From contig NW_019174021.1 of NCBI RefSeq assembly GCF_001642475.1, positions 1-64,000 on the forward strand: a stretch of DNA of 64,000 nt, in the 5' to 3' direction. Numbering within the stretch: the first letter of the stretch is position 1; each line of letters opens with the position of its first letter. Below the pieces are notes generated by a model, which saw only the letters and a list, made by a program, of their open reading frames with translations, searched no databases and had not been told where the DNA came from. Position numbers and translations under genes: made by a program. Shown one piece after another: positions 1-13,117 of the stretch. The stretch is from Fonsecaea monophora (Eukaryota; Ascomycota; Eurotiomycetes; Chaetothyriales; Herpotrichiellaceae).

Positions 1-117
1 GATGGGTACAGGTAGGTATAGGTATTCCTTAATAGTATATCTTAACTGAAACTCAAAGCATGAGGGAAGGAAGCTTCCCTCAGGCGGTGAGCATGCGGTG
101 CTCAAATAATAAGGGGC

Positions 118-152
118 TGTCACGTGTGGGTTATGCTTGGCGGTTCGTGACA
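118..152 (+). repeat. LTR-end-like motif TGTCACG...CGTGACA
   Basis: A 35-bp stretch starts TGTCACG and ends CGTGACA, the inverted TG...CA termini typical of fungal gypsy LTRs. It is followed by GTAAGGTACGGG. A near-copy stands at about 15,560-15,581 (TATCACG...CGTGACA followed by GTAGGGTCGG), at the other side of the island. Both are probably ends of the same LTR family, the second with a RIP-type G-to-A change in its first dinucleotide. Full LTR boundaries were not resolved. Confidence 0.4.
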
Positions 153-3100
153 GTAAGGTACGGGCATTAGCCTAGGCTTACTAAAAATTAGCCGGAAGGT
201 ACTGGAGACGACTAGGAGGGAGATAGTTACGGAGGCTAGGGAGTAAGATACGATCGGTCCAGTACTAGAACTATCGATCGGTAAGTTATTATCCCTCTTT
301 CTCGGCTACGCTAAGTAAAGAGGGCTAGTAGAGCCGTAGAAACACTAAGTACCCGGTAAATGCCTCCGCGCTAGGGAGACGAGTAAAATAGTAGTTAGGG
401 ATGTAGTAGAGGGGAACTCGACGCTAATGAAAATAGCCGTAATTATTATAGTACTAGACCGCTATCGGCTTTATATATATACTCGTCGTTAAGGCTCCCG
501 TCGGCATCTAAGAAGGGTACTATAAGATACCTTACTAAAAGACGCCGAGATGTTAACTAAAGAGTACGAAGCTATCGATGTTAAACTCACTAGTAACTAT
601 ATAGTCGTAGATCTCTTCGACTAAAGGGTTAATATACGGTCGAAGATCTTAATCCGCCTTATAGGTATAGCCCGTAAAGAGGTATTAAAGCTCTTCGGTT
701 ATATACGTAACGTCTAGGCGCTCGAGGAATAGGTTCGCGATAACGTTCGGGAGCTACTTATCCGGGGGGAAGTAGGACCGAATATAGTCGAGACCCGCGC
801 GGAGGCTTAGACGGTCGGCGGTAGGAGGGCTCTACTATTAATTCTCGCGTTACTAGAGGGTTTCGAGTAGTAGAGGCGGAGCTCTAGGAGCATTCCGCGT
901 AAGCTTAAGTAAGGTCTACGTAGGATCGGCCGCGAGTAATTATATAGTTAAGAAGTGGGCGAGAGCGGTAGTAGGGAGAGGGGCCTCTTTATCTAAATCG
1001 GTAGAAGGGGAGCGTAGACGGGAGCGCGCCCTAGGCCTCGTAAGAGATCTAGGGCGGCGCGGGGAAGGCTCTCGAAGGTAATTAAGTAGATATAGACGTA
1101 GTAGATCAGGTCGCTTAGGTAACGCGATACAAGAGCTACGGGGTAAACCTAAGGCGTCTCGGGGAGTAGATAGATCCGATATATCTATACTTACGCTGGC
1201 TTACGACGAAGTTTTAATGTTTAGGCCGTTCGGCGCCCTAAGGTCGTTATCGTAGTTAGAGTTAGCTAGATTAAGTACATCTTCATTAAGGTCTAATTCG
1301 GTATAGGGTAGTACATTATATAGTAAAATAGGCCGTTCAGATCGAGGTGAAGAAACGTCTCGCGGTGGAGTAGCTACTTCCTATACTATCTAACTAAGTA
1401 ACGTAAAGGTTTAATACATTAGAATAAGCGCTATATATTTACCGACGCCTATATACCTGAGGTATTACGGTCTGATGCTAACTACCCTATACTCTCTCTT
1501 ACCGCCGCGCTTAACGCGCGACATTCCTCTTAATATTATTCGTATACCGAGGGATTCGACCGCGAACTATCTTAAATATTAGAATAATGAATAGTAACCT
1601 ATAAAAGCGATTATAATCCTAGGATTTAGAATTAATATGAGATAGAACTACGGAGGGGAAGATAGTAGTGAAGCTCGTTCGCATTTATAGACTATATATA
1701 CCTATCGATAATCCTACCGATAGTAATGACTGTTAACGTTAGTAACGAGGTTAGTATCGCATCAGTAACTGACCCTAGAAAGCTAGAGTTTTAAGTTAGT
1801 TTCAGGATAACCATAAGATTTTAGCCTTAGGCTGTAGCCTTATAATGTCTTCTAAGAGAGATATATCCTTCTTATACTTGATAAATGTTAAGGTTTACAT
1901 TATATGCGAGATGTAATGTAGGTTTAAAGGCGTCGATATAATTAGCGCAATGGCACGAAATTTAAATTAGGTATAGTGCGGGTGAGAATAGGTAGATATA
2001 ATTAGTATGATGGCACGAAATTCGAGAAGGGGTTAGTATCTTCGAAAATTTCTTGGTACGTCCTAACCATTCCTCCGGGACCTACACTTTCGAGCTACGT
2101 TCCTTCCTCATTATTAGGAATCTGAAGAAAAGAATGGTATTGACGTACTCAGCTTAACGAGATCTATCGATTAGTAATAGAAAAGATGGAAATATTACTA
2201 CTTGGTGTATGTGGTTACGGTTGCGGAATGCCCTTTAGATTAGCGTAGTACTCGAGAGTAATTATAGAGATTTAATAGAGAGGTAGGCGACGCTCCGTTT
2301 AGACGGTACTATCTTCGCTATAGTAGGTAATTAAGAAGAGACTGAGGTAGAGGCTTACCGTAATGGACGGGGTCGGGCGCTATACGAAGATAATCTTTAA
2401 CCCCGTTCGAAAGACGGCGAGCGACGACGTAAGTCTAATATAACTATCGGTATTAAAGGAGGGTATAAACCTAGTAGGATTATATCGGTAATTTCTCGAG
2501 ATATCTAAAAATAGTCGGGAGAGAATTAGCTCGACGAGAGTCTTAAGCCTAATATAGGTCTTACGACGTTACTATAAGATAGTCTTTAGTAGAGGATGCC
2601 TCTTTTTAAGGGTCTATAAGTCTAGTACTTAGGGGATTAGGAGTTCGTATCGATTAAGAAACTAGGTTAGGAAGTAAACGGACTAGTTTAGGGTAGGACG
2701 AAATCATTAATAACGATATCTACCTAAGTTAGATATTTTCCGATTCTCGCGGCCCTATTCGCTAGGGAGGAGGGTCTCTAATATAAGTAAACGAGGCGTA
2801 TAAATAGCGCGTACGAGGACGGTCACTAACTTATCCTAACTAACTTAGTCCGTACTATAAGTTAATAGTACGTAAGGTAGATAAGGTTAAGAGGATGCCG
2901 CGGGGCCTAAGGCTACCGGTAGTATAGGAAGAGAACTTCGCGACGTTAACGTAACTAAAGATACCGTTATCTTAGGAGGAGCGGCGTTAAGAATAATAGC
3001 TAGCTCGAGAGGTAGTAAGTAGGTCTCGTTAATATTAGGAGCGAAAGTTAAGTTAGGAGATATTAGCTCCTTAATAGCCGGCCGAAGACTTAATATCGAG

Positions 3101-4485
3101 AGTAAACGGTTTACTAGTTCTATAGTTAAGGATATAACCTCTAAGGATAGGACTCTAAACTATAGAGAGCGACTAGTACGTCGTAGGTAAGGGAGCGAGA
3201 AGATAGATATAGGGATAAAGAGCTTACTATATATCCCGCGTCTAAGTTAATACGGTTACTTACTAAGAGAATTATTTATCGAGAGTCGCTAAAACGACGA
3301 GAATAAGTCTAGTTTAAAACTACCGGAATTTACGTTAGGCCTCGACCTTAAAGAGTCTAATAATACGTTTATCTCGTTAATAAGGATATTAAGCGGTAAC
3401 GAGATAAAAGTATTACTAGTTAAGAGTAGAGCTAATAGACGAGAGTTAGACTATTATATAATATCTTATATAGGTACGAGAAAAGTACTATTCCTAATCT
3501 TTTATCGTCCTCGTTAATATATACGATAAACTTAAGAAGGTCGAAGAGGGTCTACTCTATACCTCTATAAGTTATATATCTAGAGAGCTACCTAAAACTA
3601 GATTTAGTAGATACCGCTATAACTTTAAGTTATCGATATAGAGAGGTAGCTACGTTAGGAGTATTATATATACGATTAGGAGAGGTTAGTTATAGTAAAT
3701 ATCGTTAAGATCTTAATTAATATCGTTATCGAGGACTTACGTAAATTAAGTAACGAAGTTAAGAGAAGGATCTCGAAAGTTAATAACGGTTTCTCCTTAA
3801 ATTAATTACCTTATAAAGGGAGGAAGTTATACTCCGACTTAAAGTCGTTTACGACTTTACTTCTTAGAAAGTATATTCTAGATACGTTACTCTTCCTTAG
3901 TATACTTTCGAGAGCGGCCTTATTTCTCTATCTTAAACGTAACGTAGTATCTTATATAAGGAAAAGACGGTATACTTAGTACGTATTATATAAATATCCT
4001 ATATTAACGTTAAATATAAGACTAGTATTAAGTAGACTTAATATATCTATATACGGAAAGGTTAACTACGAAAATAAATTAAAAGAGGGAAGGTAAGTAA
4101 GAGAATTAAAATTAACTTATATTTAAGTTAGGGTCTAAGTTCGCGACCGTTACCGTCGTTAAACTTATACCTCTCTCTCTAGTAAAATACTACTTAACGA
4201 TATAGTCTTATTATAAGTATAACTATATAGACTAGAGGATAGATATATTAGCCTTAAGGAATCCTCCCGATTAGATAGAAGGCTAGCCTTTAAGTAATTA
4301 TTAAGACGTTCCGATTAATTACGAGAAATTATAGGCTATACTCTTAAGCGATGATTATTTACGTAAGACTAAAAGAGCTATTCGTCCTAAGCTTACGGCG
4401 AAGGGAAGTAAGAGCGCCCCTCCCCTAAGTAGATAATTTATCGTAGATAATAGGAGTTAGGGAGCTTATTATAAGATACGTTATA

Positions 4486-4680
4486 TAGTAGTAGTAGCGA
4501 GGTAGGAGAGTATTAGGTATAAGGAAGCGTATAAGAAGTATTACTTACGGTAGTAGTTACGAGGTAGGAGAGTACTAGATATAAGAAAGTATATAAGAAG
4601 TACTACTTACGACGGTAGTTACGAGGTAGGAGAGTACTAGGTATAAGGAAACGTATAAGAAGTATTACTTACGGCGGACG
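4486..4680 (+). repeat. Tandem repeat A, about 62-bp unit, three copies
   Basis: Three consecutive units share the core GAGGTAGGAGAGTA..AG.TATAAG followed by GTATAAGAAGTA.TACTTACG. The same unit family reappears at about 5,975-6,230, where about four more copies are found, some with GAGGTTAGAGAGT instead. Copies differ mainly by A/G and C/T exchanges, as expected after RIP. Confidence 0.8.
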
Positions 4681-4689
4681 TAGTAGGGA

Positions 4690-5430
4690 TATATAAGGAT
4701 TATTACTTACTATACATCTAGTACAGTAGTGTTTATATATACCTACGGTAAGATAACGCGGACGATAGAGTCGATAGAGATACCGGCGCTTATATAGAAT
4801 AGGTTAGTTACCGTTCCTTCTACCGCGGTAGGTTACTATATATCTAGTGTAGCTTCGTTCGTATATGCCTAAGGTAAGATAACTCGGACGATAGAGTTAA
4901 TAAGGAGATGACGCGGATGATGAAGTTAATAGAGATGCCGGCGCTTATATAGAATAAGTTAGTTACTATTCCTTCTACCGCGGTAGGTTACTATACATCT
5001 AGTGTAGCTTCGTTCGTACATGCCTAAGGTAAGATAACTTAGACGATGGAGTTAATAGAGATGCCGGCGCTTATATAGAATAGGTTAGTTACTATTCCTT
5101 CTACCGCGGTAGGTTACTATACATCTAGTACGGCTTCGTTCGTATATGCCTAAGGTAAGATAACTTAGACGATGGAGTTAATAGGGAGATGACGCGGACG
5201 ATGGAGTTAATAGAGATGTCGGCGCTTATATAGAATAGGTTAGTTACTATACCTTCTACCGCGGTAAGTTACTATACATCTAGTGCGGCTTCGTTCGTAT
5301 ATGCCTAAGGTAAGATAACTCGGACGATGAAGTTAATAGAGATGCCGGCGCTTATATAGAATGAGTTAGTTACTGTTCCTTCTACCGCGGTAGGTTACTA
5401 TACATCTAATACGGTAGCGTTTATACATGC
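4690..5430 (+). repeat. Tandem repeat B, alternating 126- and 155-bp units
   Basis: The landmark (G/A)GTTACTATA recurs at 4,831, 4,986, 5,112, 5,267 and about 5,393, giving spacings of 155, 126, 155 and 126 bp. The longer unit carries about 29 extra bases containing GAGATGACGCGGA. Shared parts include CCGGCGCTTATATAGAAT and TTCTACCGCGGTA. The array resumes at 5,764-5,960 after the solo LTR insertion. Confidence 0.8.
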
Positions 5431-5758
5431 TGTTCGAAGGACTAGGAGGATTACCTAGATAGGTAATGAATAGACTCATTATAGGATCGAACCGATAGGT
5501 ATTAACTATTCGACTATAGAAGACTTAGTGAAACTTAACTATCTAAGAGAGGGGAGAGGAGTGTCCTTATATAGGTAGCGAGTGGCGATAGTTAGAAGAT
5601 AAACGAAACCCATCGAATCGCTATTAGTAAGCGATGATGTAAGTGGCTGCACTATCTAGTTATCTTACCTAGCTAAGCCACCTAGCCACGTAATCAAGTC
5701 ACGTGTCCTAGCGCTAAGCCTAATTAGGTAAGAGACCTAGATAGCGATATTCCATACA
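5431..5758 (+). mobile_element. Solo LTR (328 bp) inserted in tandem array B
   Basis: The element starts TGTTCGAAGG and ends TTCCATACA, the TG...CA termini of an LTR. It is flanked on both sides by the 5-bp direct repeat CATGC (5,426-5,430 and 5,759-5,763), a target-site duplication. The array unit is interrupted at TTATACATGC and resumes with CTAAGG. Its second half (about 5,600-5,758) keeps many CA and TG dinucleotides, so it is less RIP-mutated than the array it landed in. An inverted partial copy lies at 14,510-14,650. No internal domain is present, so recombination between two LTRs probably removed it. Confidence 0.85.
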
Positions 5759-5763
5759 CATGC

Positions 5764-6240
5764 CTAAGGTAGGATAACGCGGACGATAGAGTCGATAGAG
5801 ATGCCGGCGGAATAAGTTAGTTACTATTCCTTCTACCGCGGTAGGTTACTATATATCTAGTACGGCTTCGTTCGTATACGCCTAAGGTAGGATAACTCGG
5901 ACGATGGAGTCGATAGAGATACCGGCGCTTATATAGAATAGGTTAGTTACTATTCCTTCTACTACGGTAGCCTTATTATTATAGTAATTACGAGGTAGGA
6001 GAGTATTAGGTATAAGAAAGCGTATAAGAAGTACTACTTACGGCGGTAGTTACGAGGTAGGAGAGTATTAAGTATAAGGGAACGTAAAAGAAGTACTACT
6101 TACGGTAGCGGTAGCGAGGTTAGAGAGTCCTAGGTATAAGGGAACGTATAAGAAGTACTACTTATAGTAGCGGTAGCGAGGTTAGAGAGTATTAGGTATA
6201 AGGAAACGTATAGGAAGTACTACTTACGATAGAGTATTAT
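5764..6240 (+). repeat. Tandem repeats B and A, continuation
   Basis: Array B units continue to about 5,960, followed by about four A-type units up to 6,230. This is the same composite array as at 4,486-5,430, split by the solo LTR. Confidence 0.7.
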
Positions 6241-6281
6241 ATACTTCTAGTTTATCGATGACGCCTTCTACTTTCTCTTTT

Positions 6282-6490
6282 ACCGGTGCGTTCTAAGGGC
6301 GTTCTCGAGGCGTCCTCGAGGCCGTAGCGAAGATCGGACGGATAAAGGTACGTCCTCTTCTACCGGCGCGTTCTCGAGGCGTCCTCTAGGCGTCCTCGAG
6401 GCTATAGCGAAGATCGGACGGATAAAGGTACGTCCTCTTCTACCGGCGCGTTCTCGAGGCGTTCTCGAGGCTATAGCGAAGATTAGAAGT
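6282..6490 (+). repeat. Tandem repeat C, 80-bp unit, about 2.6 copies
   Basis: The landmark ACCGG(T/C)GCG occurs at 6,282, 6,362 and 6,442, an exact 80-bp period. The unit contains CGTCCTCGAGGC and AGCGAAGATCGGACGGATAA. It is GC-richer than its surroundings because its CpG sites survive RIP. Confidence 0.75.
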
Positions 6491-6792
6491 AGAAGGATAA
6501 AAGTAGTAGGGATGACATTAGAATCTCTTAGCGAAAGACCCTACGAAAATAAATCGAAAACGGAATAGTCTATAATTATATAATATAGCATATGATAATC
6601 GAAGAGAAGAGAGATGAGGTAAAGAGTAACTCTTTTCTATTCCTAACGCCGCCCTACTTTACTTATAAGACTCTAGAAGGTTCTAGAGGGTATATTAGTA
6701 CGAGATTAAGGTCTAGATCTAGTAAAAAGTAAATTAAGAGGAGGAAAGGGGACCCTAACGCTACCCTCCAGCTACTATAATTATAAGAAAAG

Positions 6793-7206
6793 TATTACGA
6801 GATACTTTACACGTGAGGTACTATAGTAAACCCGAGGTAGTTTACTTAGTAATATAGTAGTAGAACGGTATAGTAGAGACGAAACTAAGAGTATAGTACG
6901 CGGGACTATACGTAAAGTACTTAACCGAGAGAAACTCGATTATTTATAAACGAGGTTAACTACGCTTCCTATAGAAGCGGATCTAGCTAGTTATATACTT
7001 TAGGTAGGTTTCCTATCTAGGTAGGTCTAGGTATTATAGTGTTATAAGTATTATAAGTACACTACTATAACGTATATAATAGTATATTTCCTATTTTAGT
7101 TATTACGTATCCTAGGTTAGCCTTACTTACGAGGCTACCTCTTTTCTCGCTTAACCTTCCCTCTCCCTACGTCTCCGGATAGCCGTATAAAGGTCGGTTC
7201 GTAACA
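6793..7206 (-). repeat. 3' LTR of the gypsy element
   Basis: 414 bp. On the plus strand it begins TATTACGA and ends TCGTAACA; the partner LTR begins TGTTACGA and ends TCGTAATA. The ancestral termini were therefore the inverted pair TGTTACGA/TCGTAACA, and each copy has lost one terminal dinucleotide to a RIP-type transition. The LTRs differ by scattered transitions. Confidence 0.92.
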
Positions 7207-7219
7207 CTTCCCCCTCTCT
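7207..7219 (-). promoter_or_regulatory. Polypurine tract (plus-strand primer site) of the gypsy element
   Basis: On the minus strand the 13 bases directly upstream of the 3' LTR read AGAGAGGGGGAAG. A purine run touching the 3' LTR is where plus-strand DNA synthesis starts in LTR elements. It fixes the element's direction. It survives because RIP does not act within GA/GG runs lacking CpA. Confidence 0.85.
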
Positions 7220-10130
7220 AACCTATTCGTTATCCGTAACGTACTTAAGGTAAGCTATCGCCTACTTTATAGTCCCTTCTTCCTCCTTTCTCTTATTATA
7301 GCTAACTATGTAGGTCTTTAAAGTTCATAAGTCGAATCCGAAACCCCTAAAATCTTCTAAGCCCCCTATCCCGTAGCGATAGCGTTAAAACGAGATTACT
7401 AATTATATCGAATCGATTAAAGAAAATAAAGCGATAATTACTTATTTAGAGTATATCGCTTATAGCGATGTATATTTCTACTCGCGGGAGTAGAGTATAA
7501 AATGTACGGCGTACCTACGGTACCGAAGAGAGTATAACGGAACGTTTTCCGTTAAGTAGCTCCGTCGGATCGGGGAGTAGAAAAAGTAGCTTACCTCTAA
7601 ATCCCGCCTAAAGCGCCGTAAGATCGCGCGGCTTCGAAAAACCCTAATTAAGGCTTAGAAGGCCTTAGTCGAGGCGGAGGAATCCGACGTAGAGTTATAG
7701 GAATCGATCGCGAAACTAGATGAACTCTCCAGTAATATATTAAAAAGGGAAATATAAGTACTAAGTACTTTCGATAAAATTCCCTCCGGCGAGGAGGTAG
7801 CTCTAGCTAAGCCTGAATTTATTTAGTAGGACATCCTATAGTTAGAGTCTATAAACTAGAGTACGGTATTAAATTTTAGCGATGCTAGGTCTATTACGGC
7901 CTAAGAGAATTTATAATCCGTTAATAGTGACACTCTTTCTCTTAGTTCCTTAATAGTACTTTTTCTTTACTTTAGGGGGTAAGTCCTTACTATTTTCCTA
8001 AGTATTTTCTTTATCTCTATACCTTAACTATTTAACTAGGTATATATCTTATCCGTCGGTAGATTAGTTAGCGGGATAGAAGTTTACGAGTCTTTCTATC
8101 TTATATAACGGTTCGCCGGTTTCTTAATCGATATCTACGGGTCCTAGTTTAGCGTTCGAGTTATTATATAGTTCTAGTAGTAATTTATAGAAAGTAAGGT
8201 ATATCCCTAGCGTTTTTAGTAGATCTAGTTTAAAAGTTACTAGTTCTAGTTTCCGTTTAATACGATATAGTCCGATCTTAGTATAATCTAGTTTATCGCT
8301 TAATCTTTTTATTTTAATGTTTTTTCGTCGTATATAGACTATCCCCCCCTCTTCGAGGTCTAGTCTCTTAGATCTTTTCTTATTTTCTCTTAACGTTATT
8401 TTTTCTACGATTTTCCGTAGTTCTTTTTACATCATTTCGTATAGTTATTTTATTTTCTATAATTATATTCTTACTTCTTCTAATATCTTTTTCTTTTCTT
8501 CTAGTTTTCTAAATATATCTAGGTAATATCCGTAGTTTACGAAATATAGTAAGATCCCTATAATAACTATATTATTATTAAAAGCTATTTATACTATTAA
8601 TAATAACTATACCTAGTTATTTTATTCGTAGTTAACGTAATATCGTAGATATTATTCTAATGTCTAGTTTATTCTCTCTATTTATCCGTCCGTCTATAAG
8701 TAGTAGACTATCGAAAGTTTTAACTTTACTCCTAATTAGTCGTTTAGTAATTACTAGAACTATAACGTAAAGAGCTTATCTCTATCTAATATAATTTCTT
8801 CCGGTATTCTGTATTCGGTAAGGATTATTCGTATAAATAAGTATATAAATTCTTTAACTATAGCTTTTTCTATAAACGATATCATATAGGTATATTTTAT
8901 TAGTTTATTAACTACTATTATAATACTATCGTATTCCTTACCTATAAGAGGCTCTCGGAATATCGGTAGCTTTATAATGAAGTCGACCGTAATTAAACTC
9001 TACGGTTTCTCTAGTATTTATAGTGTTATTAGGAGTCCGTATAGCTTATACCTATCTTTCTTTACTTTCTTATAGGTATCGCATCGGCTAATGTATTCTT
9101 TAACATCTCTTCGAAGGCCTTTCTAATTAAAGTCCCTTATAATTAGTTTAATTATTTTCGTAATTCTAGGGTATCCTATAATTTAGCTATCGTATCTTTC
9201 TCTTAATACTTCCTATTTTTATTTTTCTATAAGCTCGATGTCTATAACTACGAGCGTTATATATCCTCCGTACTATAGTAAGTCTCTATTACTCCTAAGT
9301 AAGGTATCCGGTTTCGGTTATACTATCCTTATATAGTCGAGTCTTCGACTTAGAGCGTCGGCTCGACCGTTTTCTATTCCTTTAACGTAATGTATTCTAA
9401 AATTATATCGCGTAAGCGTCTCTACCTAGCGAACTTATCGTCTATTAAGTTCCTTAGTCGTAGTCTAATATATAAGATTTTTATAGTCTATATATATTTA
9501 AACTAGGTATTTACTCCCTTTTAAGTAAACTCTCTACTAGCGTAGTACTTCGACGATTACTAATAATTCCTTATTATAGATGTCGTAATTTAACTCTAGT
9601 TAAGTTATGCGTCTTAAGTAGTAAGCTATAGGTCGTAATCGGCCTTAATTATCCTTCTACGTAAGGTAGGCCCCTATAGCTTCGTCGGATACGTCTATCT
9701 CTAGTATCGCTTCCTTTTCCGAGTTAAAGAGTGTAAGTATAGGGGTAGAGGTTATCCGTCCCTTTAGCTCGTTAAAGACTATTTTATATTTCTCGTCCTA
9801 TTAGAACTCTTATTCTTTTCTTATTAAATTAGTTAAAGATATCGTAATTTTTAAAAATCCTTCGATAAACCTCCTATAGTAGTTAATAAGTCCTAGAAAC
9901 ATCTATACTTCCTTAACGTTTTTTAGTGTTAGCTACTCTTAGATAACTCTTACCTTATCTAGATTTAGTATAAGTCCCTCGGTTAATATAATATAGCCTA
10001 GGAATACTATTATATAAATATAGAATTAGTATTTACTTAACTTAATAAGTAAGTCCTTTTCCTTTAGTACCTATAGTACTTTTCGTACGTACTATACGTA
10101 TTCTTCTTTCGTTTTAGAAAAAATAAGGAT

Positions 10131-10142
10131 GTCGTTAAGGTA
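10131..10142 (-). other. Reverse-transcriptase active-site remnant, YLDD changed to YLND
   Basis: The minus strand reads Tyr-Leu-Asn-Asp, followed by ILIFS, at the place of the catalytic YLDD box of gypsy RT. The first catalytic Asp has become Asn by a G-to-A change (GAC to AAC), a RIP-type transition. The surrounding residues still fit the family. Confidence 0.8.
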
Positions 10143-10364
10143 CGTAACGATAAACTCGTCTAGGTATTCCCTTAACGTATCATTAATAAGCGCCTAGAAT
10201 ATAGTAGGGGCGTTAGTTAGTCTAAAGGGCATTACTTAATACTTAAATAACCTCTATCTAGTTCTAAACGCTATTTTCTACTCTTCCCCTTCCTTTATTC
10301 GTATACGGTAGTAGGCGTCTCTAACATTAATTACCGTAAACTATTTTACCTCGAGTAATCGATC

Positions 10365-10574
10365 TTATAGTTCGTCGATTCTAGGTATTAGGTAGCGGTT
10401 CTTTTTAGTAATTACGTTAAGTTTCCTATAATCTATATAAGGTCGTAATCCTCCGTCCTTTTTATTTATGAAGATAACCTCGTATAATATTAGCGACTTT
10501 AACGGTCGTATAAACTTCTTTACTAGATACTTCTCGATGTAATCTTTAAGAAAGTCTTCTTCTTTTTTAGACAT
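10365..10574 (-). pseudogene. Gypsy reverse-transcriptase N-terminal fragment
   Basis: A 69-residue open piece contains KKDGGLRPYIDYRKLN followed by NRYLIPRIDEL. This is the conserved gypsy RT block whose usual form has Cys or Val where Tyr stands here after PYI/LRP. It is the longest open fragment left in the element and is not a gene on its own. Flanking frames are closed by TAG/TAA stops. Confidence 0.9.
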
Positions 10575-10877
10575 TAAGATTAGTCCTCTATAGTATATTA
10601 GCGTTTTTCCTTCTTCGAATGGGATTTCGTAGTCCTATAGTTAATGTTTTAGTAAGGCTACTTCGCCTTATCTCTCTTTCGTAAGGATCTCGAAGTCTTT
10701 ATATTCCGCTAGGAGCTCTTCTATAATAGTACTAGTTAATGTTCTCTTTATCGGTCGCATTAGAACGGTTCTTTCTAGGGCCTTTAAGGATGATCGGTCC
10801 CCCCTTTTAACGGTACTACTTTCCGCGAATGTAATCGTCTTCGTCCTCTAGTTAATTATTAGGTTATTCTTTTAAAG

Positions 10878-10895
10878 CTAGTTCATTCCTAAAAT
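10878..10895 (-). other. Post-protease ILGMNW motif with Trp changed to stop
   Basis: The minus strand reads Ile-Leu-Gly-Met-Asn and then TAG, then Leu. Gypsy elements carry a conserved ILGMxWL block between protease and RT. The TAG stands exactly where the invariant Trp (TGG) belongs, again a G-to-A change. Confidence 0.75.
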
Positions 10896-13117
10896 TACGT
10901 CGTACCTTAGAATTAATGTTATATCTAAAGTAATTCTTTCCTAATATTACTTAATAGTTAATAAGATTTCTTTTAATTCTATTATAATCCATTATAATAC
11001 TCGTCCGTCTACTATTCTTAATAGATATAGAAGTAGTTTCCTTACTTCGTAACTTCTTACTCTTTCTACTACGCCCGTACTCGCGTAACTTTAATTAGCT
11101 TCTAAATCGATTATAATCTACATCTAGATTCCCGTAAGAGTTACCGTAAGAGCTACGTAATTATTTCCTAGTATAGTTATCTCTCTTAACTCTAGAGGCT
11201 TTCTAATCCTTTTATTATTATTATAACTTCCTCGCCTCTTTAGGTCGTTACTTATAAGTTTTTTAGCTAATATATATATCTTTCGTAAATCCATTAATAT
11301 ATCTCTTATCGGCATTCTTCTATAGCATTAAAAACATCTACCTCTATTATCGGGATAATATTAAAGTCTAGGTCTACGTTATAGACGTACTAATATTCTT
11401 CTTTTATTAAATAACTATCCGGATCCGGATATATAAATTCTTTTACGATAAAGTCTTCGTTAATCTAACTATCCGTAATGTTTTCGATAATATACTACTA
11501 GTTTAGATAGTCGTCTCCTTCGTCGTTACTAATAAACATTATATAGATCTCTTTCTATTAATAATATAAGTATATTTCGTTTCTTTAAGAGTACTCTTAC
11601 TCTTCGTAGATTACTTTTCCTTTATATAGTAGTATAGCGTATACTTTCCTTAATATTAGTATATCTAGATATCTTAGGTCTACGTTATAGTAGTATAAGT
11701 ATATATTCTCTTTTTCTTCGTACTCCTTATCGTAGTAGTAAAGCCTTCTATAATAGTAATCTAAGTCTTCCCTTTCGTTAATGACCCTAACTCTACGTAG
11801 AGGTCCGGCTTTCGTCGGAACTAGTTCCTCGATTACTCCCCTTTCTCTCTATAATGCTTCTTATTATACCCGAGCTTTAGCGATCTTTTTTATCCTTCCT
11901 TCCGTAAGTCGGATCCTAATAGTGTCTAGTTAGATTAGTTAATATACATAAGTATCTTCTCTCTCTAGACATTCTTAATCCTAATACTACGTTAGGTTAA
12001 TTTTTCTAATCGTCGTCTAAGGTAGTCCGAAGGGGCTGTATACGATATAGTTATATTCTCCGTTATATATATACCCTCCTTCGCATTCCCCTATTATCTA
12101 GTAGTTTATAATAATAGTAACTTCGAAGTCGTCGGCGTCCATCGTAACGTATTATCTATAGTAATTATCGTCGTATATCGTTAATCTTTCCTTAGGTTCG
12201 TCGATAGTAAATCTTCCGTCTCGATAGTCGTTATATAAACTATAAGTTAATTAGTACTCTATCGTAGAATCCCTAATTCTATCTTAATTTCCTACTTCTA
12301 TACTCGCGGCTCTAATATACGCGATTATCTTACATTCCTTATATCCTTAATAAATATATACTAAAGAGGCGTATCTTTCCCTTAGCTTCTTCTTAATCTC
12401 CGATGTCATCATATTAAGGCTTTATTACGATAGTAGTACGATTAGTACCGTAAATACTTTATCTCCCTTTCCCGCGTGCGTATATATCCCTAGAACGGTA
12501 TATCCCGCGGTTTAATAAATCTTATACTAAACCGTCGTTAGTACTCTTACCGGTTACTCGAGGTCTATAACTAGGTATTTATATACGATCTCTATCCTAT
12601 AGTTATCTTCGTACTAGTAATTAAGTAGCTTCTAGTATAGAGTAATAAGTACTATTTCCTTTTCGTCATATTTAATCACGATAAATATAGTTTACTCGTT
12701 TAGTCCTAGTATACGCATCATCTAGAACTCGTTATTATTCGTTTCGGTCTCTTCTACGATAGTAAAAGCTTCCTAACGCTTTAATTCCATTCTTCTACTC
12801 TATTACCTTTTTCGTAGCTTCTTTAGGAACCATCTACTACCTTCCTTATCGGAGTAGTAGATAGGATAGTTATCCTCGTAATAGACCGTCTAGGATAGTA
12901 TCGAATGTTAATCTTTCTTTTCCTATTCTTCTAAGGTAGCTTCTTCCTTAGGTTTATTAATTCCTAATCTACCTATCTCCCCGGGAGATACTATATCTAG
13001 GTAGTCCTTCTATACTCCTTTACCTTAGTTATAGGCTACTATCTAGGTCTTCTATAAAGTATCGGCCTTTATTTCTTTATAACCGGCTATACCGTCGTCT
13101 ATTATATATAGCGTTAG

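Noticed and set aside
4486..6490. Tandem repeats as a possible CRISPR array
   Set aside because: Units are 62-155 bp without unique spacers, in a eukaryotic RIP island; they are ordinary minisatellites.
11124..11315. 63-codon minus-strand frame inside the gypsy element
   Set aside because: Probably part of the protease-proximal region, but the DSGA-type active site could not be found, so no separate domain is called.
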